A stretch of DNA of 64,000 bases from Microbotryomycetes sp. JL201 (Eukaryota; Basidiomycota; Microbotryomycetes), in the NCBI GenBank assembly GCA_033819885.1, contig JAQYUZ010000063.1:1-64000 (forward strand), read 5' to 3'. Under the pieces are notes generated by a model. The model saw only the letters and a list, made by a program, of their open reading frames with translations, was not told the DNA's origin and searched no databases. Within the stretch, counting starts at the first letter, position 1. Each line of letters opens with the position of its first letter. Below, piece by piece: positions 52,596 through 64,000 of the stretch. A program made the translations under genes and the position numbers.

Positions 52596-54493
52596 TCACC
52601 GCTTGTCCGCATTAGCGTCAGCGTTCTTGCCTTTACCAACGACTTGCGACCAACGGCCCCAGCTGCTGCCTCCTGAGCTGCTCGGTCGAGCCTTGTCGTT
52701 GACCGCATCGACAGATGATGAAATGACTGGTAAAGCGGAAGGCGACGATCCGTCGGCAAGCGGTGCCAAGTCGGTCGGGCCTGCTCCCGATGCAGAGCCA
52801 GAACGGCGCCGCAACAGGGACACTCGACTTGGCTTTGGACTGCTCTCCGCTTTCGCAGAGCTTGCGCTCGCAGATGGCATCGAGCGGGCTTGATGTGCCT
52901 GCGCAAAGCTTTGAATGTCTGTGACTGTCTCACCAGACGGGTACGAGCTTCTCTGAGGGATGTTTGGCGGAGGCGCGCCCTCTGAGGCCGTAGTGCGACG
53001 GAAAAACCGTCCGAACGATCGCGGATCGGCAGAGCTGCTTGCTGCCGAAGTCCCATCGCTATTGGCGAGCTGGTTTGCAGCAGGAGCACGCCTCCAGCGC
53101 AAATTGAAACCTGATGCCGGCGGTTGTTGATGCGGTGATTGCGCAACAAATGGGCGATCCGAAAGTGAATCAAAAGACTTGCGCGACATGGCGCTCGCGT
53201 AATGACTGAGCTCTTCACGGTCGATGCTGCTCGTCAGGCTCATGAGTTTGAATTGTAAGAAGCAATTCTCAGACGGCCCGCTCACTAGCCAATCTCGTCC
53301 TCGATGTGCGCCAGCTCGTGTTCGAGTGTCCTGAGCGTATCCTTTGCTTTGCGAGACGTTTCTTGCTCAGCTTCGCCGATGGAACGATTGAGTGAGTCAA
53401 GTTCACGAGCTAGCTCGCCTATACCCTCGTGTGACTCCTCGTCATCGCCAAGTTCGTCCGTTGGGCGAACAGGCGACGGTTCGCGCCGCCTTTCCAGTGC
53501 TGCCCGAACAATATGCGCGCTTGGTCCCTTATTGTCTCTTCTTCGCTCGAGCTCTTCTCGCACTTCCTCCTCGAGGTCGCAAAGTTCTCTGATGCGTTCC
53601 TCACAAGCTTCCATTTCGATCGTGCGCATGTCGCGCGTGCCATCGCTCGTCCGCCTGATCGCCTCCTCAAGCCCGACTATACGCGTTCGCGCTCGCTGGT
53701 CCTCCTTGAGACCTTTTTCGACGTTCTTTTTCAACGCAGAGATGGATGCATTGAGGACAGACTCTGTGCGCTTTGACGAAGCTCGTATCCGTTTGAGCAA
53801 GGCCCGCAGCTGTGGCTCATCTGTCAAGGCAGAAGGAACTGTAGCCGAGTAAGGTGGCGGTGGACCGTCCGGAGCTCCGTTTGCGGAGGTTGTCGCATAA
53901 TCTCCCGTGTCGGCAGCCGCGACGGTCAAATCTTCTGACGGCCTCCGGCCTGTAAATACATGTCAGCCGGTGCGATGGAATAGCTTGAAGTTATCGGAAG
54001 ATGACGTACTTGCGGCAGCTGTCTCAATGTCGACCGTAGCCTGTTGCAACTCTGACTCGCCAGAATCGTCGATTGCAGCAATGACATCGAGCGTGAGCTC
54101 GTAGTCTTTGCCTGGGTCGAGTCCATAGATGATGATGGTTGTTTCTGTGCCCTTTGTAGACGTGGTGATATCGCCGTCGAGTGCTGTGGCTGCGAGCGAA
54201 TCTGAACTATCGGCGCCCGCGTGCGCAACGTGCGGCCATGGTCGCCCGTTGACCTGGATCGACATGGTTGATGGTTTGCTTGCGCCTTGCCTGGACCCGT
54301 CCTGAATTTCGTCGTCATCGTCTTCGTCGATGCCGGCGCCGGCGTGGTTTGGCGCAGATGCGAGCGCCGCTGTGCTGTACACAGACAGCGCAACCGCAGT
54401 CGACGTCACGTCCAGGACTTGCAGTGACAGCCTCGAAGGGCTGTCAGACCTTCCAAATTCGTCGTCCTCGGACTGACGTCGCGAGCGCATCAA
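52596..54493 (-). CDS. Ser-rich coiled-coil protein with an FN3-like N-terminus, unknown
   Basis: Three exons join in phase: from 54493 or 54490 to a GTACGT donor near 54010, a middle exon from about 53950 to 53280 and a last exon from about 53240 to 52596. The N-terminal part has a beta-sandwich-like pattern (RLSLQVLDVTSTAVALSVYS, TTIIIYGLDPGKDYELTLDV), like a fibronectin type III domain. The middle is a long coiled coil (LKKRIRASSKRTESVLNASI, RELCDLEEEVREELERRRDN, LRTLEHELAHIEDEIG). The C-terminal third is Ser/Pro-rich with FNLRWRRAP and SFGRFFRRT basic patches. I recognise no named family. Similar FN3-plus-coil architecture occurs in fungal AcrB-type proteins, but that is only a resemblance. 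Confidence 0.62.
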
Positions 54494-54635
54494 GTCGAAA
54501 CCGAGCGAGCAAGCGTTCGGCCGAGCGCCGCGAGAAGGACGACTTCGGAATGGGCATCAATTCGGTTGCCTGGGCTTTGGATTACAAAGCAATTACTTTG
54601 AGCGCTCGTCTCAGGCAATCGACATAAATCACATG

Positions 54636-57359
54636 TCAACCATACGCTTTGCGCATCAAATTTCGACGAATTCGCCGGCGGCCAGCACTCTCGTCCACGC
54701 TCATGCTCAAGTACGGCACAGCGCCCCATTCCACCCCGCACAAAGACCTCACCCTTCCATCTCTTCCATCGTCTTCCTCGTTGCCGTCGAGCCACAGCGG
54801 CAGTGGCAGATCGAGAGCGGAGCTTTTCAACAACGCCACTTGGTTCGGCACAAAGTCCAAACCGGCGAGAGCCGGGCAGACTACATGTAAAGTCGTGCTG
54901 ACGGCATCGACTGCCCGCACCACACCCAGGCCAATGACGTCGAGCTGAGCGGCTGCGAGAGCGCTTGCATCGATCATCGGTCTAGATCGTTTCGCCGAGT
55001 TCTCGCCATCTTTGTCAAGCGCGATGGCGACGAGCGAGCCGTTTAAAGCTCTCAAGATATGCTGTTCGTCGCATGTTGCTCCGACCGTGTAAATGCGCGA
55101 GACCGCGTTCGTGCTGCCAGCGAACGGCAGCAACAGCGGCGTCCTGGCAATGAGGGGCGTGTCAAAGTCCCAGAGGGGGCAGCTCGTCAAACCGATCTCG
55201 GAGTGTGCTGGCCACCTCTGTGAAAGTCGTGAAAGGTGAGAAACCAGATTGAGCGCCCGCAAGTCAGCGGCAGTCCATCTCGACTCGACAGGAAGGACGG
55301 GGACTGGATCGACGACAATGGGATCCGTCAGCAGAAGATGGTCCTGGGATGGGCTGGCATCTGCTTCGTGTTCTGACGACGGTCGAGGCTGGAATGAGAC
55401 GACATGGCTCGGCTTGAGATCCAGGCCGAGTTTTCGTACGAGGTCTGCGCCGAGACCCTTGTTCCAGCCGTGCGTGTTGACGACCAGCGGCATGTTCGCA
55501 CTGTCCTCCGAGACTTGCAGCCCGTCACGATACGTCTGGACGAGCGAGGAGACCGCAGCAGAATACATGGCTGGATCGTTTGCTGGTGAAGTCGAGCCGC
55601 AAAATCGAATAGCGCGCGGCTGTGATACGTTTGTAAAAGATGGACCTATACCGATGCCGTCAGCCGAGAGGACGCTTTCAGTTTCTTCGCCAGTCACTCA
55701 CCGAGCATAGGTCGGTCAATTATACTGAGAGAGATGCACCCAGGCGGAGTGAACTCTGGCTGACCGAGATCGGTGTCGAGGAAGGCGACCTCTTTGTGGC
55801 TGAACCAGAAGAGTCAAGCGATCAGCTGATGCCGGACGCTGCAAATGAGGAGCATGGTACCTTTGTAGAATGGTGTTCACGAGCTGTCGAGCGAATGCAC
55901 TTTTGCCGACGCGCTTTGGGCCCTCGATCATGACAATAATTGGGCCCTCTATTGTCTGAGTGGCTTCTTGTAAGAAACGCAAAGCAATCGACCAACTGTC
56001 AAGCTTGCGAGCAAGAATACATCCTGGTTGAGGCTCGAGCAACTATGCACGCACTCGATCAGGGTACAGAGCGAGGCACGAAGAATAATGTGGCTCACCA
56101 AACACCATGTCCGACCTTCCGTCAGCGTTTTTTGCGCGTTTGGCTTTGGCCACATGCGTTGCGCGGCAGACACGTCGCCACGACTGAGCAGAGGCTCGAC
56201 GGCTTCGATGCCGGTCGCGAAATCCGTGATGAGTACTGCCGCGCAGAACCGAGAGAGATCTGCCCGTCTGCCGCCGCCAAGGTCAAAGTCTGAAGGCAAG
56301 TGGTGACCCGGCAGTGGTTCGATAGGCAACAGAGGATGAGAGGCGGGTGCGATAATTGGCCATGATGGGGAAATCATGTGCGACGGAGTGTGACCGTGCG
56401 TGGTTTTATCAGGCAGCAATGCTTGTCCGCGGGTTACAGAGCCTGCCAAGAGCGTGAGCGTGTACGTGCCATGGATTACCAGCGTCTGCAGCGCATTTGT
56501 CAGCACATTTTGACAGAGGGAGCCCAAGGCTGCCTGTAAAGTGACAAACCTCGTTTTGTTTGAGGCAGTATACGACGCCATGCCTGCCCGTCTCCTTGAG
56601 GATGAAAGTGTTCTCGTCGACCGACGGCGAAAAAAGAGAGACGCAAAGCGGGTCGACTGTAGCGCTGCGCATGATCAGGCATGTCAGACGCGTCTCCTAC
56701 GTTCTCAAGTTGTCGACCTGGGATTGTGATCCTCACGTCTTTGCCCGTCTCCTTGGCCGTTGAGAGCTCGATACGATGTCTGCTTCGTCACTCGAGGCCG
56801 CTTCGTTTGGCGACATTGCCAACGGCTTTTCGCTCTCCTTCTGTTGCTGATCTGTCGAGTGGTCGAGCTGAACAAAGTATCTGGTCGGTGCCTGGCGAGC
56901 TGAAGTGGCGGAAGTTTTTGACCGTCGCTGCACTGCTGACTTGGGCTGCAGTTCGTCGGCAATCGAGTCTTGAGTGGTCTTTGGACTCATGTGCGACGTG
57001 TTGTCGTCTGGTTCGCTGTCTTCGGCGGTCTGTGCGTCCTCGGGCGTGCTTGCGCGGACGACGGTGTTGGAAGCGCTCGCACCGATAGATGGAGGTGCCT
57101 GAAGCGACGTGGCTGACGCATGCTTTGCTGCCAATGCCGCTTTGCGTGCCTGCACGGCGCTCAAGCGGGTCGTCGGCGGCGTCGGCGCGGCGGAAAATTC
57201 GGTGAGCACGTGACCGTCTGATGGGTTGGGCGACTGTCGGACACGAGTCGCTGAGGCTGGTCCGTCGTTATATGCAGTGTATGCTGGCGCACTGTGATGC
57301 TCGTGTGCTGCAGCTGACGAGGTGCGCCGCCGTTTGGCCGTGCTTTGCCGCGGTGCCAT
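54636..57359 (-). CDS. GRC3: polynucleotide 5'-hydroxyl kinase Grc3 (NOL9-like)
   Basis: With Las1, it processes ITS2 in 27S pre-rRNA in the nucleolus. The start MAPRQSTAKRRRTSS is followed by an about 200-residue disordered region. Ordered parts: SVDENTFILKETGRHGVVYC, TLVIHGTYTLTLLAGSV, the Walker A motif MIEGPKRVGKSAFARQL, VAFLDTDLGQPEFTPPGCIS, FCGSTSPANDPAMYSAAVSS, MPLVVNTHGWNKGLGADLVR, and the C-terminal domain GLGVVRAVDAVSTTLHVVCP. These match Grc3 order throughout. About seven exons; the first donor, near 56740, is not settled. ALLLP-type SSS residues are not needed for the assignment. The stop is at 54636. A tight divergent promoter links it to SHMT. Confidence 0.9.
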
Positions 57360-57480
57360 TTGGGATGAGCTCGTCAAGCAAAGGCAGTCGCGCCCGCCGC
57401 GGCGACGGCTCACCTGCGCGCACGCACGCTTTGCCTGCCGCACACCCTTGCGCTCGCCCGCATCCCATCAGGATAGAGTA
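57360..57480. promoter_or_regulatory. compact bidirectional promoter of GRC3 and SHMT
   Basis: Only 121 nt separate the head-to-head start codons, the shortest such gap in the window apart from the UBL3-like/TBCA pair. Confidence 0.55.
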
Positions 57481-60021
57481 ATGTCGGCACTCGCGCCCAG
57501 GTTGTCTGCGTGCGTCAGTCGTGCAAGCCGGATCGCTGCCGTGCCAAGCGGCGTGGCCGCCACAGCTGCTGCCTCGTGCCGCCGTCGTGTTGGCGCCGCC
57601 GCGCCGTTGACTCGTTCGCTTCACTCCACTCGCCTCGCCATGTCTGCTCCAAAGGTCGCCATCCCCAACGACTTTGTGAGTAGCTATTCTTTGTTGACTC
57701 GAGCTGTTCTACGCGAGTCGCCATCTCCGTGGCGTGGCGGCCTTTCACTTCCTCTGTGCTCGCACGCAATCGACGAAACCGCACTCTGCACGCATCAACG
57801 ACGACGTTTTGCATGCATGAAGGAACCATCATTGCTCAGACCTTGCTCGCACGACGGCGCTACCCGCCAGCAGGCGTTCCCAGTGTTGCCACACGTCGCC
57901 CAGTCTACTTTTCTCTTGCACACGACTGCGGCCGCAGCACTCCACAGAATGCCCCCCCGCTCCTGACGGCATATTGCTGACAGAAACCACTTGCGCTCAC
58001 ACACAGAACGCATGCTTGTACCAATCTCTCGGCGAGGCCGACCCAGAGGTACAGGCGCTTGTCGATCGTGAGGTCAGGACTCTTTCGCTTTCCCCCACTT
58101 TGTTGCAACCGCCACTGACCTTGGTCACCCAATGTGATCTATAGACTTACCGCCAATTCCGGGGTCTTGAACTCATCGCAAGCGAAAACTTGACGTCGCT
58201 CGCTGTTATGGAAGCAAACGGTTCCATGTTCACGAACAAGTACGCCCGCCAGAGCGAGTGCCCTTCGCATAAAGGTCATGCCTGACATTCACTTATCTTC
58301 TTCAGGTACTCGGAAGGTCTGCCCGGTGCCCGTTACTATGGAGGTCAGTCGCATCTTCCTCGTGCGACAAAGCGACGCCGACTAACCAAGTAGCGAGTCT
58401 TCAGGAAACGAAGTCGTCGATGAGCTTGAGGTTCTTTGCCAACAACGCGCGCTTGCGGCTTTCAACGTCTCGTCTGAGCAGTGGGGTGTCAATGTCCAGC
58501 CTTAGTATGCCCCCCTTGTTTCACGCCGATCTGATCTCGGTCGCTGACGCCGGCTCTTCTGCCAGCTCTGGCTCGACTGCCAACTTTGCCGCATTCACTG
58601 CGTTGATCCAGCCACAGGATCGCATCATGGGCCTCGGTCTGCCCGATGGAGGTCACTTGTCAGTCAAACGGTGGCTCCCAAAACACTCCCCTTTTCCTGA
58701 CATTCGTCCCTCTCTTTCAGGACCCATGGAGCTTTCACGCCCAAGCGCAACATTTCTGCATCGTCCATCTACTTTCAATCATTACCTTACCAGGTTGACC
58801 CTGCCACCGGTCTGATTGACTACGACGGCCTCGAGAAGAACGCCATCCTGTTCAAGCCGCGCATCCTCATTTGCGGCGCTTCTGCATATCCTCGCGACTT
58901 TGATTACGAACGCCTGCGAAAGATTGCCGATATCAACGGTTCGTACCTTATGATGGACATGGCACATATCTCTGGCCTCGTTGCCGCTCAAGTCACGAAC
59001 GACCCGTTCAAGTACTGTGATGTGGTTTGCACCACGACGTGAGTCCTTCGATGATGGTCACGCTTTTCTTCGTCACTGACCGACACTATTCCGCGCAGCC
59101 ACAAGACTCTACGCGGTCCTCGTGCTGGTCTCATCTTCTTCCGTAAGGACAAGGAGACTGACCTCGAGAAGAGAATCAACGATGCGGTCTTCCCCGCTTG
59201 CCAGGGTGGCCCACACAATAACGTGCGTCTCGTATTCCATGTCATCAACAAGCACATAGGTTGTAACGCCCTTTTCTCTGCGCAGACTATTGCTGGTATT
59301 GCTGTCGCACTCAAGCAGGTAAACACGCAAGCGTTCAAGGACTACGCCAAACAAATCATCGCCAACACCAAAGTGCGCTGTTTCTTTTGCATGCAGGTTT
59401 TTTGATACTGACTCGGTCCCTTTCTGGTCTAAGACCATCGCCAAGTGTCTCCTTTCGCACGACTACAAATTGCAGACGGGCGGCTCGGACAATCACTTGG
59501 TTCTGTGGGATCTCCGTCCATTGGGTCTCACTGGTAGCAAGATCGAAAAGATTTGCGATTTGGCGCACATCACTTTGAACAAGAACGCAGTTCCCGGTGA
59601 CAAGAGCGCGACGGTTCCGGGTGGTGTGCGCGTTGGCACCAACGCTTTGACGAGCCGTAGCATGAAGGAGGCAGAGATGGAAGTTGTTGCTGAATTTTTG
59701 CATAGGGCAGTGCAAATTGCTGTAAGTAGGGCTGTGCGCAGCGTTTCCCCGCATCTGTCTAACAAGCATTTTCATTACAGCTGCAAGCTCAGGAAGAGGC
59801 TGGCAGCAAGAAGCTGGTTGACTTTGTCAAGGTTGTTACAGAGGGTAACAGTGCATCCAAGCAGGCTTTGACTCAGCTTGCTAAGGATGTCAACGAGTTT
59901 GCTGAGAAGTTCCCCCTGCCTGGCGTGAGTCTCATATCTAGTCTCATTGTTCACTATTCTAGAGTCGTAGCTGATCCTCTGTCTGCAGGTCCCTGATTCA
60001 TCAACAATCAAGCGTGTGTAA
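57481..60021 (+). CDS. SHM1: serine hydroxymethyltransferase, with mitochondrial presequence
   Basis: PLP enzyme interconverting serine plus tetrahydrofolate with glycine plus methylene-tetrahydrofolate. Twelve exons join in phase: 57481-57675, 58007-58072, 58145-58239, 58306-58343, 58405-58504, 58566-58658, 58721-59038, 59099-59222, 59286-59372, 59434-59721, 59781-59924 and 59989-60021, giving 526 residues. The first about 50 residues are an Arg/Ala/Ser-rich presequence ending in [10 protein letters not shown]. Motifs: [45 protein letters not shown], the PLP-lysine site [14 protein letters not shown] (Lys about 304), [31 protein letters not shown] and [14 protein letters not shown]. An in-frame ATG at 57640 ([12 protein letters not shown]) gives a normal cytosolic start. 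Confidence 0.96.
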
Positions 60022-60644
60022 ATAGGCGAGACATTTGGTCTTGAAGGGCTTTTGGTAGTTTTTCCTTTCCTCCTCCTCCTTGTTTGTTCAACATTTTAAT
60101 GCATCGTGCTCAACCGCATCATTTCTTTGTGCTCATTGAGCTTGCACGCACCAAAGTGGGCTACAGGATAAAGTCTGTGCAAGTCTTTGCTGCGGCTTGT
60201 CAGTACCTAGTTGCTCAAAGCATGCATGTAATTGGTGGTCAAGGCACAGAATTATGGGTGTCTTGTCTGCTCTGCTGATAGGCAGGTTTCAAGCGTGCCG
60301 TGAACATTCTGAAATGCCCCTCACTAAGTCACCAAACAACATTTGCTGTGGCACAAGTCATCAGTGGCGTATGCCCCAATTCTTAAGCTGTCCAATCTGC
60401 ACTATGCCAACACTCCTGGTGTCCAAGTAGACATTGTCCAGCTTGAGATCTCCCTCAAGAGACAGATTTGCTACTGGTTGTCAAATCAACCACTCTGTAA
60501 TTGTCTAAGGCATTGAACACAGAGCAACGAGCGCTCATCAAGCAGCACTGAACCAATGACAAGCACAGCATAAGTCATGGGAAAGAACTTGCCCATATTT
60601 CCTGGAGCTTTTCAGGTCTGCTTTCATCCTGTCATGGTTCTATA

Positions 60645-60868
60645 TCCTGATAGGGGCAACCTATGATGAAAGTCCAAGAAGAAACGCCATGCGCAAAGTA
60701 AATTGTCATGTGATTCCTGATCTGTTTCTTTTGGAGGAAAGGGCGTCTCTGACCTAGTGAGTCCTCATAACTGAAAATCCACCAAAGTACATGAAAGCTG
60801 CTGAGTGAGCATAATAGCAAGGTGAGGCAATGGCCAACATGCAGGATGAACCTCGATACCTAACTCAT
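60645..60868. repeat. diverged direct repeat, copy A
   Basis: Shares an ordered series of short blocks with 61284-61588: CTGATAGG, AGTCCAAGAAGA, GTCATGTGA/GTCACGTGA, GGCGTCTCTGACC, ACCAAAGTA.ATGAA, GCAAGGTG, CAATGGCCAACATG and GATACCTA. The same order and orientation show common descent. Family unknown. Confidence 0.7.
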
Positions 60869-61283
60869 TTTGTGGTGGTGAAAAGGTGTTGTTGACAAGA
60901 TGTGATGAAGATTGGTTTGCTGCCCGCTCCACTCAGGCTTCAAGTCTTCAACATGGTACAGATTCTTTCAATAGCAGTGTGGTGGAGTGAAGTAAAAAGA
61001 CCTTGGCAAGCTGCAATCAGAAATATATTTGAGAATCCAGCGCCAAGACAATCTGAGAGACTTTGTGCCTTCTTCTGTGCCTTGTTCTGAGATGCCATTG
61101 ATGCCACAAGGTCAAACAATCCTGTGTCACTTGATGCTGTGCCTTGCACCATGTTATGACCATTGAATCTGCATCAACTTGTGCCTTGACCACTTTCTCT
61201 CTGTTGCCACCTTGTCCAACCACAATTTCTCTGCAACTGTTGTCTAAGGGTTGTTGTGGTGGTGACTTGCTGTCACAATTCTA

Positions 61284-61588
61284 ATCTTGATAGGAGTTTA
61301 CCTTTGAGAGAAGTCCAAGAAGACCAGTTACGTGCAAGAATGTTGTCACGTGAATGCTGACCTGTGCCCTGTGAGGGGAATGGCGTCTCTGACCAAGTAA
61401 ATTCTTGCAACTTGAAGATCTACCAAAGTAGATGAAGATAGTGTAGACGAGACTTGGAATGTCAGATCTGAAGAAGAAGAAGAAGAAGAAGAAGAGCAAG
61501 AGGACTTGGACAGCTACTGAATCTATAGGTCTACTGGCAAGGTGGGACAATGGCCAACATGGACAATGTCCCTTGATACCTATGTGAA
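61284..61588. repeat. diverged direct repeat, copy B, with an AAG tract inside
   Basis: Second copy of the element at 60645-60868, about 640 nt downstream (start to start) and longer mainly because of the insert holding the AAG tract. Blocks run in the same order. Confidence 0.7.
61470..61496. repeat. (AAG)n trinucleotide microsatellite
   Basis: About nine tandem AAG/GAA units in copy B of the direct repeat; absent from copy A. Confidence 0.85.
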
Positions 61589-64000
61589 TGCAGCCAAATC
61601 CTCTACAATTTGTGTGAATGTCAGTAAAGACGTTGAAAACACAACCGAACGTGCTCCAATCCGCAGTGTCCATGCCTGATTGGCCCTTAAGGGGAGGTGA
61701 ACTGGCATGTGGGGCGGTTGATGACGGTCCAATCCTTAATCCAAAAGAATTGATCTTCACCAACAAGGTGGTCTGTGCCCTTGCCAAGCAAAATTTGACT
61801 GCTACTACGCTACCAGCACTTGCCAAAACCCAAAACCTGATGTGAGTTTTGATGGTGATCTAGTATTCTTGGCAACTGGATTGTACAACTTTCTTGATCA
61901 CAGACATTTGGTTCCTTCTGTCCAAATGTGTCAATGCGCTCTGCCAAACAATTTTTGGGCAATGGTTTCACAAAAGGTCCTGCTGGCAATCCCAGTGGCT
62001 CCTTCTTTCAGCCCAATGGCACTGTCTTGCTCAACCCTGTTTGAAAACCAAAGCTGTTCCTGCCAGATGTTGATGCAAAGCCTGAATGTATGTCACACCC
62101 TGCTGGTCAGCTTGCTGCAATCACTCAAGTTTTGGGACACAGGCAATTTGTGTTATGCAGTACATCTCTTCCCTCATTGCTTTTCCTAGGGCCTAGGCCT
62201 CTGACCCTAGCCAGACTAGCCAGGTTGTTTTTCTACCACAACAGTGCTGTTCCCCCAAATGCGTCCTTATTGTCTCGCGCTCACATAGAGAATTGTCCAC
62301 TTGCTACAGGTGTACCACCAGCCACCTTGCGTACTTTGCAAAAAAGCAAGGGCAAGGGTCATATTGTGTCTGCATGTCCGTTGCTGGCAGGAACAAGTCC
62401 TTGCGCAGGATCTGCATCAGCAACCTGCACAGTTGTAGAGCCATCTGTACCAACGTCAACCAACAACTCATGAAAAAAGGAGGTCCTTGCTCCTTGTTGT
62501 TGGTTTTCATGGTATTCCTTCCATACTGGCTCAAACTCTCTCTAATCTCAACTAGCTACACACCTCCTGTCTTTGCTTGGACTTAATCTCAGTTTCTCCT
62601 TCTGGTTTTCCTTGACCTCATCTAGTATTGCACACACTTGTGCTTACTAGCATCTTGTGTCTCTCGTTAGTCTGACGTGTGTACTTGCACGCATTGTCAC
62701 TTGTGCCAAGACAAGGACTTGCACCTGGCATCTAGCAGTCCAACTCCGGTATCATTCTTGCTTTCGTGAACACTTGGCGTGCAACTGCACAATCACCTTG
62801 AAATACCATTTCAACTCAACCTTGACAAGGATTCTTGACTCTTGGGCACCTGCCTTGTTGACTGTGGCGCCACCTTGGTCTTTGTTGATGCTGGTTTTGT
62901 GGAATGTGGGTTGGTATGGATCAGGTGTCTGCGGGTGTCTGCCAATGTTGGCTTCTAGGTTTGGTGGACAAGTCTCTGTCTTGGTCTTTGGTCTTTGGGA
63001 ATGCTGTGCTGGAGTTGGAGCTCAGTCTGGGCGTGAAGTCCGACTCTCTGGGGTGCAGGCTTGCTGTCTCTCTCTCTCCTTATAAGCTAATAACACACTT
63101 GCAAGAAAACGAAAATTAAAGTGAATCTAAAAGACTGCAGAAACAATCAAGACTAGGAGCGACCACAACTCGAGCCTCGACAGTCGGAAGAAAAGGGAAG
63201 CGGCGGAAAAGACAGGGTACGAGTAGTCGGAGAGTACTTTGAGTGACGGAGTTGGAGAGAGGTATATTGTTTTTGGTGTTTTCTTGATTTTGCGGGGTTT
63301 TATGGGGTGGTCCTTTGTGATCTCCCCTGTGGTGAAGAAGAAAAAGAACCGTCACGCGCCATAGCGCTTCTTATACCCGCGCTCGCGTCACCGTTTACCC
63401 AACCGCATGCTTGCCAAGCCAATCCTTCCGCCTTGTCTATTGTTTGAGTGCGCCGCCATTGTCCTTGGACCGAACAAAAGGCCAAATGTCTCACGCTTGG
63501 GCCCCCTTGTTGACGACCTCACTAAACTCTCTCCTGCCATGCACGACACTTTGTGACACCCAATCATGTTGCGCTTGAGTTGTCACGCCGCCTAAAACGA
63601 GCTTGAGGACAAGGGTCGCAAGTCACCACCACATCAGGAGCCAGGTTGCACAGCATTCAGGTATTTCAGCACAGCTTGTGGTCTTTGGGGCTGTGCACAG
63701 CTTTGGTTCTTAGAGTCTGTCCAGCCTCTTCTGCTCTTCTCTCTCTTGCAATCACCTTCCCTCCTTCAAGCATGCAGCATCTCAACTGACTCTGTGACTG
63801 CTTGTAGCACTGCAACTGTCCTCTCTTCTCCATGTCTCTTGATAGTCCAACACACGTGCTCCGCACACATATTGTCAGATATCCGCCTTCCTGCTCGGCG
63901 CCATACCAGCCAAACTGTTGCACTTGGCCGCCCATTACCATGCAACGGACTCTCTGCCAGAGACCAATGGCCTGTGGCGTCGGATTCACAAGGCTATACT

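Larger units (their letters stand above)
60022..64000. other. gene-poor, compositionally distinct region with diverged repeats
   Basis: After the SHMT stop the sequence becomes richer in A, T and in TTG/CAA-type words and poorer in the splice-bounded frames seen elsewhere. The longest frames (for example 61826-61281 minus, 62090-62473 plus, 62657-63085 plus) overlap each other, carry simple runs and show no recognised domain. I found no reverse transcriptase, integrase or transposase motif and no clear long terminal repeats. A pair of diverged direct repeats and an (AAG)n tract are listed separately. The likeliest reading is old repeat-derived or chromosome-edge sequence with no intact gene. 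Confidence 0.5.

Noticed and set aside
60022-64000. Possible LTR retrotransposon or other virus-like element
   Set aside because: No terminal repeats, primer-binding site, reverse transcriptase, integrase or capsid-like motif could be seen; only a diverged repeat pair is supported.

Overview
The window is eukaryotic nuclear DNA, and I read it as a basidiomycete fungus. Genes lie close together (usually 0.1-0.5 kb apart), are cut by many short introns (mostly 50-90 nt) and occur on both strands. Several encode basidiomycete or fungal families: a DUF6534 membrane protein, ATP synthase subunit K, a fungal UBL3-type protein and Ubc6. I cannot name the species. Introns often have a CTGAC-like branch site 15-30 nt before AG, frequently use GTCAGT donors, and at least three look like GC-AG introns. 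All gene models come from joining exons by eye. Where reading phase and the expected family length both closed, confidence is high.

Layout. 0-10 kb: a partial gene at the left edge; a membrane-anchored glutaminase A-like protein; glucose-6-phosphate isomerase; a single-exon unknown; a DUF6534 membrane protein. 10-20 kb: S-adenosylhomocysteine hydrolase; a small unknown gene; a two-part locus that may encode a meiotic axis (Red1/SYCP2-like) protein; an NTF2-like protein; a prenylated UBL3-like protein; tubulin cofactor A. 20-36 kb: fatty acid 2-hydroxylase Scs7; an unidentified gene; a mitochondrial oxidoreductase-like protein; a divergent pair of 4-hydroxylaminobenzoate lyase-like and FAD monooxygenase genes; a mitochondrial DEAD-box helicase; D-amino-acid oxidase; a DUF1275 membrane protein; Ubc6. 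35-52 kb: an unknown membrane protein, a PTEN-like phosphatase, ATP synthase subunit K, Rpn1, Trm4/NSUN2 and Prp2. 51-60 kb: Coq4, an unknown coiled-coil protein, Grc3 and serine hydroxymethyltransferase.

60-64 kb has a different character. It is richer in TTG/CAA and poorer in GC, I recognise no gene there, and it holds two diverged direct repeats of about 0.22-0.3 kb and an (AAG)n tract. It looks like repeat-derived or chromosome-edge DNA.

How the genes relate. Most are housekeeping genes with no operon-like logic. Shared themes are one-carbon and methyl metabolism (SHMT, SAHH, the methyltransferase Trm4), ubiquitin and the proteasome (Ubc6, Rpn1, UBL3-like), and RNA processing (Prp2, Grc3, Trm4, DEAD-box). 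The one arrangement that looks like a dedicated module is the divergent lyase/monooxygenase pair at 24.9-27.6 kb.
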